Part shown: piece by piece, positions 34,082 through 43,574 of the stretch | Layout of the letters: every line of letters begins with the position of its first letter | Numbering within the stretch: position 1 is the first letter of the stretch | Source of the DNA: Polynucleobacter sp. AP-Titi-500A-B4 | GTDB taxonomy: Bacteria; Pseudomonadota; Gammaproteobacteria; Burkholderiales; Burkholderiaceae | Assembly (NCBI RefSeq): GCF_018688095.1 | Contig: NZ_CP061311.1 | Span: 1,954,120-2,018,119 of the forward strand | DNA length: 64,000 nt | Direction: 5' to 3' | Notes under the pieces: model-generated | The model's input: the letters and a program-made list of their open reading frames with translations, nothing else | Databases searched by the model: none | What the model was told of the DNA's origin: nothing | Position numbers and translations under genes: made by a program

Positions 34082-35392
34082 TTAATCGTCTACTTTTTTG
34101 ATCTGAACGATCTTGAAGTGAATCGTTGCCCAAATCAAAATGAGGACTGGTGCGCCAATAATGGCGGTGCCGTAGAAAAAGGCCTGGTATCCAAAGTTAT
34201 CAACAAACACGCCCGAGAAGCCTGCTAGCCATTTAGGTAAGAGCAGCATCATGGAGCTAAACAAGGCGTATTGAGTAGCCGAATAACGAATATTGGTCAG
34301 CGATGACAAGAAAGCAATAAAGGCAGCGCTAGCAATGCCAGAACTTAAATTGTCCGCTGAGATTACCCATATCAAGCCATGTAAATCATGCCCTTGAGTT
34401 GCAAGCCAGGCAAACAATAAATTGCTAACGGCTGATAGCACTGCACCCACAAATAAAATTCGTAAAACGCCAAAACGCAAAGTGAGAACTCCGCCTACAA
34501 ATGCGCCGACTAAAGTCATGATGACGCCAAACACCTTGCTCACTGCCGCGACTTCGTCCTTGGTATAGCCCATATCGACATAAAAGGGGTTGGCCATAAT
34601 GCCCATCACCACATCACTAATCCGATAGACAGCAATCAGAGACAAAATCAAAATAGCATGCCAACGATATCGTGTAATGAACTCTGCAAAAGGCTCAATC
34701 AAGGTTTGGTACAACCATGCTTTTGCATTGCGCGCCTTAGCTAACTGATATTGCGCAGGTTCCGTGCTCAATAAAGTTGTTAAGACACCCACTCCAATAG
34801 AAGCGGCCATGCAAAGATAGGCAAACTGCCATGCGCCAGCGTCATACCCGCTACCTGTTTCAGCTCTAGCAGCAAGCCACAGAACGCCTGCACCAGCCCA
34901 GATCAAGGCCAATCGATAGCCAGTTTGATACGTTGCCGCCAAGGCGGCTTGATGATCGCTATTTGCTGATTCAATGCGGAAAGCATCTAAAGCAATATCT
35001 TGTGTCGCCGACCCAAAAGCCACCAAAAGAGCACACCAAACAATGGGGTTCAGAGCGAGCTTGGGATCAAGGGTCGACATTCCAACCAAGCCAAGAATAA
35101 TGAGTGCTTGCGCAAAAATCAGCCAGCTTCTTCTACGGCCTAACCATTTCGTTAGAAATGGAATTTGTACACGATCCACCAAGGGCGCCCACACCCACTT
35201 AAATGCATAGATCAAGCCAACCCAAGTTAAGTAACCAATCGTGCTGCGATCAATGCCAGCCTCACGCAACCAGAAGCTTAATGTTCCGAGTATCAGCAAG
35301 AGAGGCAAGCCGGCTGAAAAACCAAGGAAGAGCATTCGCAAACAAGGCCATTCGAGATACACCCGAAAGTCTTGTAACCAAGACCGAACCAT
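34082..35392 (-). CDS. AmpG-like MFS permease (muropeptide transporter family)
   Basis: Twelve-helix major facilitator of the AmpG branch, which imports GlcNAc-anhydro-muropeptides for recycling. FLGFSAGLPLLLILGTLSFWLREAGID near the N-terminus and WAPLVDR near residue 70 are typical, and hydrophobic segments continue to the end. I took the start at 35392 (MVRSWLQD), just past the metW stop; the frame extends to 35431 and would overlap metW. It is the last gene of the argB-slmA-metX-metW run. The transported substrate is inferred from the family. Confidence 0.85.
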   Translation of the reverse strand: MVRSWLQDFRVYLEWPCLRMLFLGFSAGLPLLLILGTLSFWLREAGIDRSTIGYLTWVGLIYAFKWVWAPLVDRVQIPFLTKWLGRRRSWLIFAQALIILGLVGMSTLDPKLALNPIVWCALLVAFGSATQDIALDAFRIESANSDHQAALAATYQTGYRLALIWAGAGVLWLAARAETGSGYDAGAWQFAYLCMAASIGVGVLTTLLSTEPAQYQLAKARNAKAWLYQTLIEPFAEFITRYRWHAILILSLIAVYRISDVVMGIMANPFYVDMGYTKDEVAAVSKVFGVIMTLVGAFVGGVLTLRFGVLRILFVGAVLSAVSNLLFAWLATQGHDLHGLIWVISADNLSSGIASAAFIAFLSSLTNIRYSATQYALFSSMMLLLPKWLAGFSGVFVDNFGYQAFFYGTAIIGAPVLILIWATIHFKIVQIKKVDD

Positions 35393-35393
35393 T

Positions 35394-35984
35394 TTAGGCA
35401 CGGCTAACGCGGAATAAAGCCAAGCTACCAAAAAGATTTGGCATAAGAGTCACTTGTCGACCTTCATGCAAGATGCACTGATCTATTACCCTAAGGCCGA
35501 GGCTGGAAGCCAACTTCTCGAAGTCTGCCACTGTCAAGACGCGCACGTTAGGCGTGTTGTACCACTGATATGGCAAGCTCTTTGATACAGGCATACGTCC
35601 AAGACCTACCGCCAGTCGGTGAGACCAATGACCAAAGTTCGGAAACGACACGATCGACTCTTTGCCAACGCGTACCACTTCACGCAAAATCTTTTCTGTT
35701 TGATGAATCGTTTGCACTGTCTGCGATAAAACAACCGTATCAAAACTATTGTCTTCAAAAAGGGCTAAGCCACCTTCTAAATCTTGCTGCAGCACGTTCA
35801 GTCCTTTTTGCACGCAAGAAAGTACACGTGCATCATCAATCTCTACACCGTAGGCATGAACCGGCTTTTGCTTTTGCAAAAACTCAAGGAAGCTACCATC
35901 ACCACAACCCAAATCGAGGACTTGGCTATTAGGGGCAATCCATTTGGCTATGGCTGCGAAATCGGCGCGCTTACTCATGGTCAT
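35394..35984 (-). CDS. metW: Methionine biosynthesis protein MetW
   Basis: 196-residue class I methyltransferase-like protein that accompanies MetX in many Proteobacteria. SAM motif: VLDLGCGDGSFLEFL near residue 19; later VVLSQTVQTI near 85 and SFPNFGHWSHRL near 112, all MetW-typical. Its exact reaction is not settled; it is thought to support homoserine acylation by MetX. It overlaps metX by four bases (ATGA). Confidence 0.94.
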   Translation of the reverse strand: MTMSKRADFAAIAKWIAPNSQVLDLGCGDGSFLEFLQKQKPVHAYGVEIDDARVLSCVQKGLNVLQQDLEGGLALFEDNSFDTVVLSQTVQTIHQTEKILREVVRVGKESIVSFPNFGHWSHRLAVGLGRMPVSKSLPYQWYNTPNVRVLTVADFEKLASSLGLRVIDQCILHEGRQVTLMPNLFGSLALFRVSRA

Positions 35985-37120
35985 GATTGCACCTCGCGCA
36001 TTTGCTTGAAATAGGCCCTTACTAAATTGTGATAACGCTCATCATCTAACAAGAATGCATCATGGCCATGGGGTGCATCAATCTCTGCGTATGTCACTTC
36101 GCTCTTATTGCTCAATAAGGATTGCACAATCTCGCGACTGCGATTAGGCGGGAATCTCCAATCAGTCGAAAAACTCACCACTAAGAACTTCGCCTGCACT
36201 TCAGCAAGTGCGCGGTTCAAACTGCCGTCATAACGACGTGAAGGATCAAAGTAATCTAGGGCGCGTGTAATCAGTAAATAGGTGTTGGCATCAAAGTAAG
36301 TGGAAAATTTATCGCCCTGATGGCGCAAATAACTCTCCACCTCAAACTCCACATCAAAGCTGAAGCGATAGTCGTTTGACTCGCCATTGGGACGTTGTAA
36401 CTCGCGCCCAAATTTCTCAGCCATATCATCATCAGACAAATACGTGATGTGCCCAACCATCCTAGCCAAACGCAGACCTCGCTTGGGCACTACACCGTGC
36501 TCGTAATAGTTGCCCCCATGAAAATCGGGATCCGACAAAATAGCGTTACGAGCTACTTCATTGAAGGCAATATTTTGTGCGCTTAACTTTGGAGTAGATG
36601 CAATGACGACACAATGATCTAGACGCTTAGGAAATTGAATTGCCCAAGCCATGGCTTGCATGCCGCCCAAACTCCCGCCCATGACTGCAGCAAATTTACG
36701 AATGCCTAACTTGTCAGCTAAGCGTGCTTGCGTATTGACCCAATCCTCTACAGTTACTACTGGAAAGTCTGCGCCGTATGGTTTACCAGTCGCAGGATTA
36801 ATGCTCATCGGTCCAGTAGAGCCAAAGCACGAACCTAAATTATTAACGCCGATGACAAAGAAGTGATTGGTATCAACTGGTTTGCCAGGACCAATCATGT
36901 TGTCCCACCAACCAATATCTTCAGGGTTTTCTGGGCTTGGTCCCGCTACGTGATGCGAGGCATTGAGGGCGTGACAAACTAATACAGCATTACTTTTATC
37001 AGCATTAAGTTTGCCGTAGGTTTCAATGACTAAGTCATAGCCAGACAACATGGCGCCACTCTGCAAAGGCAGGGGCTCGGCAAAGTGGATGGTATTTCTA
37101 GAGAGGTGTAGCTCGCTCAT
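35981..37120 (-). CDS. metX: Homoserine O-acyltransferase MetX
   Basis: Alpha/beta hydrolase-fold enzyme that activates homoserine by acetylation or succinylation for methionine synthesis. It has 379 residues. The nucleophile Ser is in MGGSLGGMQAMAWA near residue 146, and the catalytic Asp/His are expected in FSTDWRFPP near 310 and DAPHGHDAFLLDD near 345. The early FGSTGPMSINP segment is also family-typical. It is coupled by ATGA overlaps to slmA upstream and metW downstream. Acyl donor cannot be decided by eye. Confidence 0.94.
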   Translation of the reverse strand: MSELHLSRNTIHFAEPLPLQSGAMLSGYDLVIETYGKLNADKSNAVLVCHALNASHHVAGPSPENPEDIGWWDNMIGPGKPVDTNHFFVIGVNNLGSCFGSTGPMSINPATGKPYGADFPVVTVEDWVNTQARLADKLGIRKFAAVMGGSLGGMQAMAWAIQFPKRLDHCVVIASTPKLSAQNIAFNEVARNAILSDPDFHGGNYYEHGVVPKRGLRLARMVGHITYLSDDDMAEKFGRELQRPNGESNDYRFSFDVEFEVESYLRHQGDKFSTYFDANTYLLITRALDYFDPSRRYDGSLNRALAEVQAKFLVVSFSTDWRFPPNRSREIVQSLLSNKSEVTYAEIDAPHGHDAFLLDDERYHNLVRAYFKQMREVQS

Positions 37121-37773
37121 TCTGACAAGAGCAAACGCAAACTGACATCAGAAGCATCGGTTGGCAATTTTTTAAAGCCGCTACGGGCAAATCGATGCCA
37201 ACGACCCAAAACAAAACTCATCAACATGGCTGCACGAATACTCACCTCTTCTTGACCCAGCTGGGCCCAGACTCCACCCTGAGTTTGAGCAATACGTAAG
37301 GCCTGTTTAAGTGAGGCCTCTACACGATCTAGCACTTGAGTGATGCGCTCTTGCAAGCGATCATCCTCCTGCAATAAAGCGTCGCCTAATAAAACACGCG
37401 TCATGCCAGGATTCTTTTCAGCAAAGAACAAAAGCATTTGTAAGATGCCGCGCGCTTGTGCAAGGCCGGATTCTTCTTTTTGATTAATCTGATTAATTAA
37501 ACCAAAAACAGTCTGCTCAATAAAAGAAATTAAGCCTTCGAACATCTGCGCTTTGCTCGCAAAGTGGCGATATAAAGCCGCTTCAGAAACATCAATCTTG
37601 GCCGCCAAAGCTGCAGTCGTTACTCGCTCACCTTTTGGATTTTGCAACATCTCTGCAAGAACCTGCAGAATCTGTAGGCGACGCTCGCCTGGGCGAGGGC
37701 GCTTGCGTGTTTTACCAGCGTCAGCACTGCTGCTGTCGATGTCTGCCGGCTGTAAAGATTCACGCATAGTCAT
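37117..37773 (-). CDS. slmA: TetR-family nucleoid occlusion factor SlmA
   Basis: 218-residue TetR-family DNA-binding protein. Its helix-turn-helix (VTTAALAAKIDVSEAALYRHFASKAQMFEGL, near 52-82) and the block NPGMTRVLLGDALLQEDDRLQERI (near 124-147) match SlmA, which binds FtsZ and blocks septation over the nucleoid. The unusual N-terminus has KTRKRPRPGERR. It lies between argB (four bases) and metX (overlap). A role as local metX regulator cannot be excluded. Confidence 0.87.
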   Translation of the reverse strand: MTMRESLQPADIDSSSADAGKTRKRPRPGERRLQILQVLAEMLQNPKGERVTTAALAAKIDVSEAALYRHFASKAQMFEGLISFIEQTVFGLINQINQKEESGLAQARGILQMLLFFAEKNPGMTRVLLGDALLQEDDRLQERITQVLDRVEASLKQALRIAQTQGGVWAQLGQEEVSIRAAMLMSFVLGRWHRFARSGFKKLPTDASDVSLRLLLSE

Positions 37774-37777
37774 CTAC

Positions 37778-38680
37778 TTATCTAGAACGAATCATCGTAC
37801 CGAACGCTTGTTCAGTGAGAATTTCTAATAACAAAGAGTGCTCAATCCGGCCATCAATAATATGTACAGAATTCACACCACTCTTAGCAGCATCTAAGGC
37901 AGACGAAATCTTTGGCAACATGCCTCCAGAAATAGTGCCATCGGCAAACAATGCATCAATTTCTCTCGCAGTGAGATCTGTCAATAACTTACCGTCTTTA
38001 TCCATCACACCCGGAATATTGGTCATCATGACCAACTTCTCTGCATGAAGAATTTCAGCCATCTTGCCAGCTACTAAGTCAGCGTTAATGTTGTACGCTT
38101 GGCCTTCCGCGCTAAAACCAATCGGTGAAATCACGGGGATGAAGGCGTCATCTTGCAAGGCTTTAACCACCGCTGGATTGATAGACTCAATCTCACCGAC
38201 AAAACCGATATCGACCTTTTTGCCTGGCTCTGTGTCGCTTGGGATCATCATCTTCTTAGCGTGAATGAGTCCGCCATCCTTGCCTGTCAAGCCAACCGCC
38301 TGACCGCCAAAGTGATTGATCAACATCACGATATCTTGCTGAACTTCCCCGCCCAAAACCCACTCTACTACTTCCATGGTTTCTTCATCGGTAACACGCA
38401 TGCCCTGAATAAAGGTGCCGGTCTTGCCAATCTTTTTGAGTGCCTCATCAATTTGTGGGCCGCCGCCATGAACCACTACAGGATTCATACCAACCAATTT
38501 CAATAAGATCACATCGCGGGCAAAGCTTTCTTTAAGACGCTCTTCCACCATTGCGTTTCCGCCGTACTTAATCACGATAGTCTTACCGTGATATGCACGG
38601 ATGTAAGGCAAAGCTTCAGCAAGAATCTCTGCTTTTAACAAAGGTGAGATATCGCTAAGAGTAGGTAAATGCTTAGTCAT
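37778..38680 (-). CDS. argB: Acetylglutamate kinase
   Basis: Second step of arginine synthesis: phosphorylates N-acetylglutamate. It has 300 residues with IVIKYGGNAM near 36 (phosphate-binding Lys and Gly), VVHGGGPQIDEAL near 68 and YNINADLVAGKMAEIL near 195. Length and motifs are standard. It sits 12 bases after dksA and four bases before slmA. Confidence 0.96.
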   Translation of the reverse strand: MTKHLPTLSDISPLLKAEILAEALPYIRAYHGKTIVIKYGGNAMVEERLKESFARDVILLKLVGMNPVVVHGGGPQIDEALKKIGKTGTFIQGMRVTDEETMEVVEWVLGGEVQQDIVMLINHFGGQAVGLTGKDGGLIHAKKMMIPSDTEPGKKVDIGFVGEIESINPAVVKALQDDAFIPVISPIGFSAEGQAYNINADLVAGKMAEILHAEKLVMMTNIPGVMDKDGKLLTDLTAREIDALFADGTISGGMLPKISSALDAAKSGVNSVHIIDGRIEHSLLLEILTEQAFGTMIRSR

Positions 38681-38692
38681 TACAAATAGAAT

Positions 38693-39181
38693 TTATTCGC
38701 CAAATAATTTTTGACGGAGTTCGCGACGCTCTTGAGCCTCAAGAGATAAGTTGGCTGTAGGCCTTGCAATTAAACGGTTCAAGCCGATTGGCTCACCAGT
38801 TTCTTCGCACCAACCATAGTCGCCAGACTCGATACGTCCAAGCGCTTGCTCAACTTTTTTCAATAACTTGCGTTCACGATCACGGGTGCGCAATTCCAAT
38901 GCGTGCTCTTCTTCAATCGTTGCACGATCTGCTGGATCTGGAACCAAAATGTTTTCACGCAAATGCTCTGTTGTCTCGGAAGCATTTTTTAAAATGTCTT
39001 CTTTCAGAGTTAATAATTTTTGACGGAAAAAATCTAACTGGGCAGCACTCATGTAGTCCTTGTCAGACATCTTGAGCAATTCAGCTTCAGTTAAAGCCGC
39101 GCCTTTAACAGCTTTAGTGCTGGTTGCTTTGCTGCTTGCCTTTGCAGTGCTTGCAGGTTTTGTTGCTGTTTTTGCCGTCAT
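38693..39181 (-). CDS. dksA: RNA polymerase-binding transcription factor DksA
   Basis: Binds the RNA polymerase secondary channel and acts with ppGpp. It has 162 residues: an Ala/Lys/Thr-rich N-terminal extension, then a coiled coil with the tip motif DPADRA at 82-87 (the two acidic residues and Ala needed for function). The C-terminal globule DYGWCEETGEPIGLNRLIARPT has only one Cys (125) where E. coli has four, so no zinc finger can form. Cysteine-poor DksA proteins occur in other Proteobacteria. Confidence 0.93.
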   Translation of the reverse strand: MTAKTATKPASTAKASSKATSTKAVKGAALTEAELLKMSDKDYMSAAQLDFFRQKLLTLKEDILKNASETTEHLRENILVPDPADRATIEEEHALELRTRDRERKLLKKVEQALGRIESGDYGWCEETGEPIGLNRLIARPTANLSLEAQERRELRQKLFGE

Positions 39182-39303
39182 CTCATTCTTTCCTGGGTTT
39201 GAAGCATTATTGCCTCATTCTGCCAAACTTTTACTGCCCTTTAACCAATATTCTTAGATATTCATCAATCTAGACCGTGGCGGCGGATTGTACCCGAATC
39301 TGC

Positions 39304-40365
39304 CTAGACCAAACATCCCTCAAGCCCAGCCAGTAGGGTGTCCTTAGGCAAATCAATGCCTATGAAGACCATCCGGGTTTGTTTGGGCTCCGCACCCCAA
39401 GGACCAGCCAAATCACTGCCCATCATCTGATGAACGCCCTGGAATACCACTTTACGGTTACTTCCCTTCACATAGAGCACGCCTTTATAGCGCAGCATCT
39501 TTTCTCCAAAGACCTCCAAAATGCCCCCCAGGAAGTCTTCTAACTTTTGATGATCAAAGGGTTTATCACTACGAAAAACGAAGGACTGAATGCGATCTGT
39601 GTGGCCTGCATGGCCATGGTGATGATCATGGCTATGGTCATGCCCACAAGTGCTGTGATCATGGTCATGGGAGTGATCGTGCCCACAATCAGCATGATCG
39701 TGATCATCTTGCTCTAAGAAATGAGGGTCGATATCAAGCTTGGCATTCAGGTTGAAACCTTTGAGATCCAATACAGCATTCAAAGGCACTACACCTTTTG
39801 AAATTGCGCTAATTGGCGCTCTTGGATTCATGTGCATTAAGCGGCCGCGGAGTGCCTCAACTTCAGCAGACGTCACCAAGTCAGTCTTGGTAATAAAGAT
39901 TTGGTCCGCAAAGCCGACTTGGCGCTGAGCTTCTTCATGCTCAGTCAGTTGTTGTTGGCCATGCTTAGCATCTACCAATGTGACTACTGCATCTAATACA
40001 TAGTGGTCTGCAACATCATCATCCATAAAGAAGGTTTGCGCTACTGGGCCTGGATTGGCAACGCCAGTAGTTTCAATGACGACACGGTCAAAGCTAATAT
40101 TCTTATCTTTGCGCTGTTCCCATAACTCGTTCAAAGCTTCAACAAGATCACCACGGATCGTGCAACAAATGCAACCATTGCTCATTTGCACAATATTTTC
40201 TTCGTGATCCTGAACCAAAATATCGTTGTCAATATTCTCTTCACCAAACTCATTCTCAATCACAGCAATTTTTTTACCGTGATCTTCAGTGAGAATGTGC
40301 TTTAACAAAGTGGTTTTGCCGCTGCCTAAAAAGCCCGTCAATATGGTTACCGGAATTAATGCCAT
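39304..40365 (-). CDS. COG0523-family metal-handling GTPase with His-rich region
   Basis: G3E GTPase of the CobW/YjiA/ZNG1 group, 353 residues. The Walker A loop GFLGSGKTTLLKH is at 11-23, the metal motif GCICC at 64-68 and the guanine-specificity ITKTDL near 156. A His/Asp/Cys-rich loop (about 216-255, with repeated HDHSHDH units) should bind Zn, Co or Ni. The CobW C-terminal domain follows. I prefer ATG 40365 over 40380 because TTGGA is well spaced. Target protein unknown. Confidence 0.9.
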   Translation of the reverse strand: MALIPVTILTGFLGSGKTTLLKHILTEDHGKKIAVIENEFGEENIDNDILVQDHEENIVQMSNGCICCTIRGDLVEALNELWEQRKDKNISFDRVVIETTGVANPGPVAQTFFMDDDVADHYVLDAVVTLVDAKHGQQQLTEHEEAQRQVGFADQIFITKTDLVTSAEVEALRGRLMHMNPRAPISAISKGVVPLNAVLDLKGFNLNAKLDIDPHFLEQDDHDHADCGHDHSHDHDHSTCGHDHSHDHHHGHAGHTDRIQSFVFRSDKPFDHQKLEDFLGGILEVFGEKMLRYKGVLYVKGSNRKVVFQGVHQMMGSDLAGPWGAEPKQTRMVFIGIDLPKDTLLAGLEGCLV

Positions 40366-40433
40366 GAATGATCCAATCACAATCTAGAGTCTTGCGTTCC
40401 CCAACTGGGAAACCCACTATCTTACCGAGTTCC

Positions 40434-41435
40434 TTAGCCTTTGCCAGCCTTTGCGCGCGGATGCGCTTTATCGTATGCCTGAGCAAGGTGCTGGAAATCC
40501 AAGGAGGTATAAATCTGAGTACTGGCAATGCTGGCATGCCCCAACATCTCTTGCACAGCGCGCAAATCCTGTGAGGATTGCAAAACGTGGCTGGCGAAGC
40601 TGTGGCGCATCATGTGCGGATGCACATGCGTAGGTAGACCAGCGCGGATTGCTAAAGAGCGTAGGCGAGCCTGCACAGTGCGCGGTGATAAACGCTTACC
40701 AGTGGCAGATAAAAATAATGCGATCGATTCTTCGACATAGGAACCCGCATCACGAATCTCCCGCCAAGTAAGCAAGGACTTCATTGCTGGCGAGCCGACA
40801 GGTACGGAGCGCCTCTTTCCACCCTTACCCAACACTGTGACTTCAGCCGCATCCCAATCTAGCCAACCGGCAGACTCATGCTGACGGTCTTTGCTCTGCA
40901 TGACATCGATGCCCAACAGTTCAGATAGTCGCAACCCCGAGGAATACAGTAAATCAATAATCGCTGCATCGCGAATCGATTCAAAATCCTTTTTCTCCTG
41001 CGCCTCTTTGACCGCTTGATTTACTAAAGCCAGGGCTTGCTCAACCGACAAAGCTTTGGGCAAAGACTTTAGGCGCTTAGGGGCCTTCACGTCATCAACT
41101 GGATTGGCTATTAAATTACTGGTTACCTTGCCAGCGCGTGCATCACGACGGGCATCCTTTTCAGTGAGCCAGTCATACCAACCACGCCATGCTGAAAGAG
41201 CTCTTGCAATACTTCTAGAAGATTTTTCTTTAGAGTGTAGGCGGCCCGCCCAGCGTCGAACATGCGCATTACTGACCTTTAATAAATCAACTGAATCCTC
41301 AAGGGCAAAATTTTGGAGGTCACTCAAATCCATGCCATACGCCTTAAGGGTATGTTGAGAGAGCTGTCGCAACACATGCAGCTCATGCAAATACTCTTGC
41401 ATGAGTGGATGAAGTTCAGTCGGCTTTAGCTTCAT
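40434..41435 (-). CDS. xerC: Tyrosine recombinase XerC
   Basis: Chromosome dimer resolution recombinase, 333 residues. The N-terminal SAM-like core-binding domain is followed by the catalytic domain. Active-site residues are the Arg in LYSSGLRLSELLG (near 170), the Lys in VLGKGGKRRSVPV (near 210), HPHMMRHSFASH with His and Arg (near 275), LGHASIASTQIY with His and the nucleophile Tyr (near 300-312). It overlaps DUF484 by 20 bases, a gene order shared by many Proteobacteria, which favours XerC over a phage integrase. Confidence 0.94.
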   Translation of the reverse strand: MKLKPTELHPLMQEYLHELHVLRQLSQHTLKAYGMDLSDLQNFALEDSVDLLKVSNAHVRRWAGRLHSKEKSSRSIARALSAWRGWYDWLTEKDARRDARAGKVTSNLIANPVDDVKAPKRLKSLPKALSVEQALALVNQAVKEAQEKKDFESIRDAAIIDLLYSSGLRLSELLGIDVMQSKDRQHESAGWLDWDAAEVTVLGKGGKRRSVPVGSPAMKSLLTWREIRDAGSYVEESIALFLSATGKRLSPRTVQARLRSLAIRAGLPTHVHPHMMRHSFASHVLQSSQDLRAVQEMLGHASIASTQIYTSLDFQHLAQAYDKAHPRAKAGKG

Positions 41436-42090
41436 AAGCTTGGATACGATCCAAAGCTGCGGCAGTCAGTTCTGCAATTTGACGCAAATAGAAAGCGCCC
41501 ATGTCTGCAGTAAAGCGGGTTTCGTCTTTGCTGGCTAGCAGAAGTACCGCCGGTGACTGATTAACACCAACACTCTTACCCAGCGGCAAACCAATAGCCA
41601 CCATGCTTTGCCACTCTGGGTCAATCTTAGTTTGACTTGCCAGCAAATCAACGCTTGCTGCAGCCAACTCTTTTGCAGAACCGCATAAAGGAGTATCAAT
41701 CCAAGGACCAAACGCAGAATTGGGTGAAAGTAGTTGCGCTGATTCGACTTCAAACACTTCAGCCAAACCTGAAGTAATGGCGGCCTCAACATCCGCCTTA
41801 TTGTTGGCTTTCATCAAACGCAACAGCCAAGCTACTAAGCTTTGCTGAGTTTTATCGTTGCGACTACCGAAGTGCAACATCTCACTCAAACGACGATTGA
41901 GCTCTTGATTTTGAGTGCGCAGCAGGGTCATCTGACGCTCTTGCAAAGAGATCGCGCGATCTTCATGAGGATGCTTAATCCGAATCTCATTAAAGAGATT
42001 GGCATAACGCTCAAAGAAGCCTGGGGTTGCACGCAACCATTCAGCAACCAATTCTTCTTGCTCTGCCTGCTTTGGATCTATTGCACTCAT
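41416..42090 (-). CDS. DUF484 family protein
   Basis: 224-residue GAF-like protein of unknown function usually encoded just before xerC. The N-terminal part LRATPGFFERYANLFNEIRIKHPHEDRAISLQERQMTLL (residues 17-55) is the signature of the family, followed by a coiled coil and a GAF-like domain. It lies 11 bases after gatB, so it may share the gatCAB transcript. Confidence 0.88.
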   Translation of the reverse strand: MSAIDPKQAEQEELVAEWLRATPGFFERYANLFNEIRIKHPHEDRAISLQERQMTLLRTQNQELNRRLSEMLHFGSRNDKTQQSLVAWLLRLMKANNKADVEAAITSGLAEVFEVESAQLLSPNSAFGPWIDTPLCGSAKELAAASVDLLASQTKIDPEWQSMVAIGLPLGKSVGVNQSPAVLLLASKDETRFTADMGAFYLRQIAELTAAALDRIQAYEAKAD

Positions 42091-42101
42091 TAATTTCTTT
42101 C

Positions 42102-43574
42102 TTAACTTAATTTCTTGCGTAACAGCTCGTTCACTTGCCCAGGATTAGCTTTGCCCTGAGAGGCTTTCATAATCTGACCCACCAAAGCATTGAAAGCTTT
42201 CTCTTTGCCAGAGTGAAACTCCTCTACCGACTTCTGATTGGCCGCCAGCACTTGATCAATGATGGCCTCCAATGCGCCGCTATCACTAATCTGTTTTAAG
42301 CCTTTAGCTTCAATGATCTGATCAACTGTGCTGATGGCTTTTCCAGCGACAGCCTCTTCCCAAAGAATGGCAAAGATATCTTTAGCAATCTTGTTAGAGA
42401 TTGTGCCGTCGGCTACACGAGTCAGTAATGGCGCTAAATGCCCTGCCTTCAAAGGGGCATTCGCAGTATCGATGCCTGCGCGGTTGAGAGAAGAAGCAAA
42501 CTCACCGGCAATTAAATTGGCTGCTGCTTTTGCCAATTGTTTGCCAACGATGGCTAATAACTCTTCAAACACTTTTGCAGTGTCGCGATCTTGAGTGAGT
42601 AACTGCGCATCATAAGCACTCAGACCATAATCTCTTTGCCATTGCTCGCGCAACTGGGCAGGTAGAGCTGGCATGCTGCCACGCACCTGAGCAATCCAAG
42701 CATCATCAATGACTACTGGCAATAGATCTGGATCTGGGAAATAGCGATAGTCGTTCGCATCTTCTTTACTGCGCATGCTGCGCGTTTCACCACGGTCGGG
42801 ATCATAGAGACGTGTCTCTTGAATAACGGTACCACCATCCTCAATCAATTCGATTTGGCGACGCACTTCATATTGAATGGCTTCTTCTAAGAAGCGGAAG
42901 GAGTTCAAGTTCTTAATCTCACAGCGAGTTCCAAACTCAGGTTGCCCTTTGGGGCGAACCGAGACGTTGGCATCACAGCGGAATGAACCCTCCTGCATAT
43001 TGCCGTCACAAATACCCAACCAAACCACCAGGGTGTGTAGCGCTTTCGCATACGCCACCGCTTCAGCAGCGCTTCGCATCACCGGCTCAGTAACAATCTC
43101 TAGTAGCGGAGTGCCGGCACGATTCAAATCGATGCCACTGGATGACTCGCCATGCGGTCCAATAAAACCCTCTTCATGCACGGATTTACCAGCGTCTTCT
43201 TCCATATGAGCACGAGTTAACTCAACCGACTTCACTTCATTGCCTACAAGAATTTCTAACTTACCGCCAATCACCACTGGAATTTCCATCTGGCTAATCT
43301 GATATCCCTTAGGCAAATCAGGATAGAAATAATTTTTACGCGCAAAAATACTCGCTGGTGAAATCTTTGCGCCTACAGCTAGTCCAAAACGGATCGCATG
43401 CTCAACGGCTTGACGGTTCAATACCGGCAATACACCGGGCAATGCCAAATCCACTGCGCAAGCCTGTGTATTAGGATCAGCACCAAAGCGCGTACTTGCG
43501 CCACTAAAAATCTTAGACTGGGTTTGCAGCTGTGCGTGGGTCTCTAGACCAATGACGACTTCCCATTCCATCAT
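42102..43574 (-). CDS. gatB: Asp/Glu-tRNA amidotransferase subunit B
   Basis: Kinase and tRNA-binding subunit of the GatCAB complex, which converts misacylated Glu-tRNA(Gln) or Asp-tRNA(Asn). It has 490 residues: WEVVIGLETHAQLQTQSKIFS at the start, GYQISQMEIPV near 90 and YRYFPDPDLLPV near 282. The C-terminal YqeY-like tail domain ends NPGQVNELLRKKL. Two adjacent ATGs exist (43574 and 43571); it overlaps the gatA stop. Confidence 0.96.
   Translation of the reverse strand: MMEWEVVIGLETHAQLQTQSKIFSGASTRFGADPNTQACAVDLALPGVLPVLNRQAVEHAIRFGLAVGAKISPASIFARKNYFYPDLPKGYQISQMEIPVVIGGKLEILVGNEVKSVELTRAHMEEDAGKSVHEEGFIGPHGESSSGIDLNRAGTPLLEIVTEPVMRSAAEAVAYAKALHTLVVWLGICDGNMQEGSFRCDANVSVRPKGQPEFGTRCEIKNLNSFRFLEEAIQYEVRRQIELIEDGGTVIQETRLYDPDRGETRSMRSKEDANDYRYFPDPDLLPVVIDDAWIAQVRGSMPALPAQLREQWQRDYGLSAYDAQLLTQDRDTAKVFEELLAIVGKQLAKAAANLIAGEFASSLNRAGIDTANAPLKAGHLAPLLTRVADGTISNKIAKDIFAILWEEAVAGKAISTVDQIIEAKGLKQISDSGALEAIIDQVLAANQKSVEEFHSGKEKAFNALVGQIMKASQGKANPGQVNELLRKKLS

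Noticed and set aside
35570..35932. 120-codon plus-strand frame opposite metW
   Set aside because: Shadow of metW; no start signal and no motif.
39600..39720. Short tandem repeats of GTGATCATGG-like units, at first sight a repeat array
   Set aside because: They are codons of the His/Asp-rich metal loop of the COG0523 GTPase; unit length is irregular and there are no spacers, so it is not CRISPR.
40434..41435. Tyrosine recombinase as a sign of a mobile element
   Set aside because: It is in the conserved DUF484-xerC order, with no attachment repeats, tRNA target or phage genes nearby.
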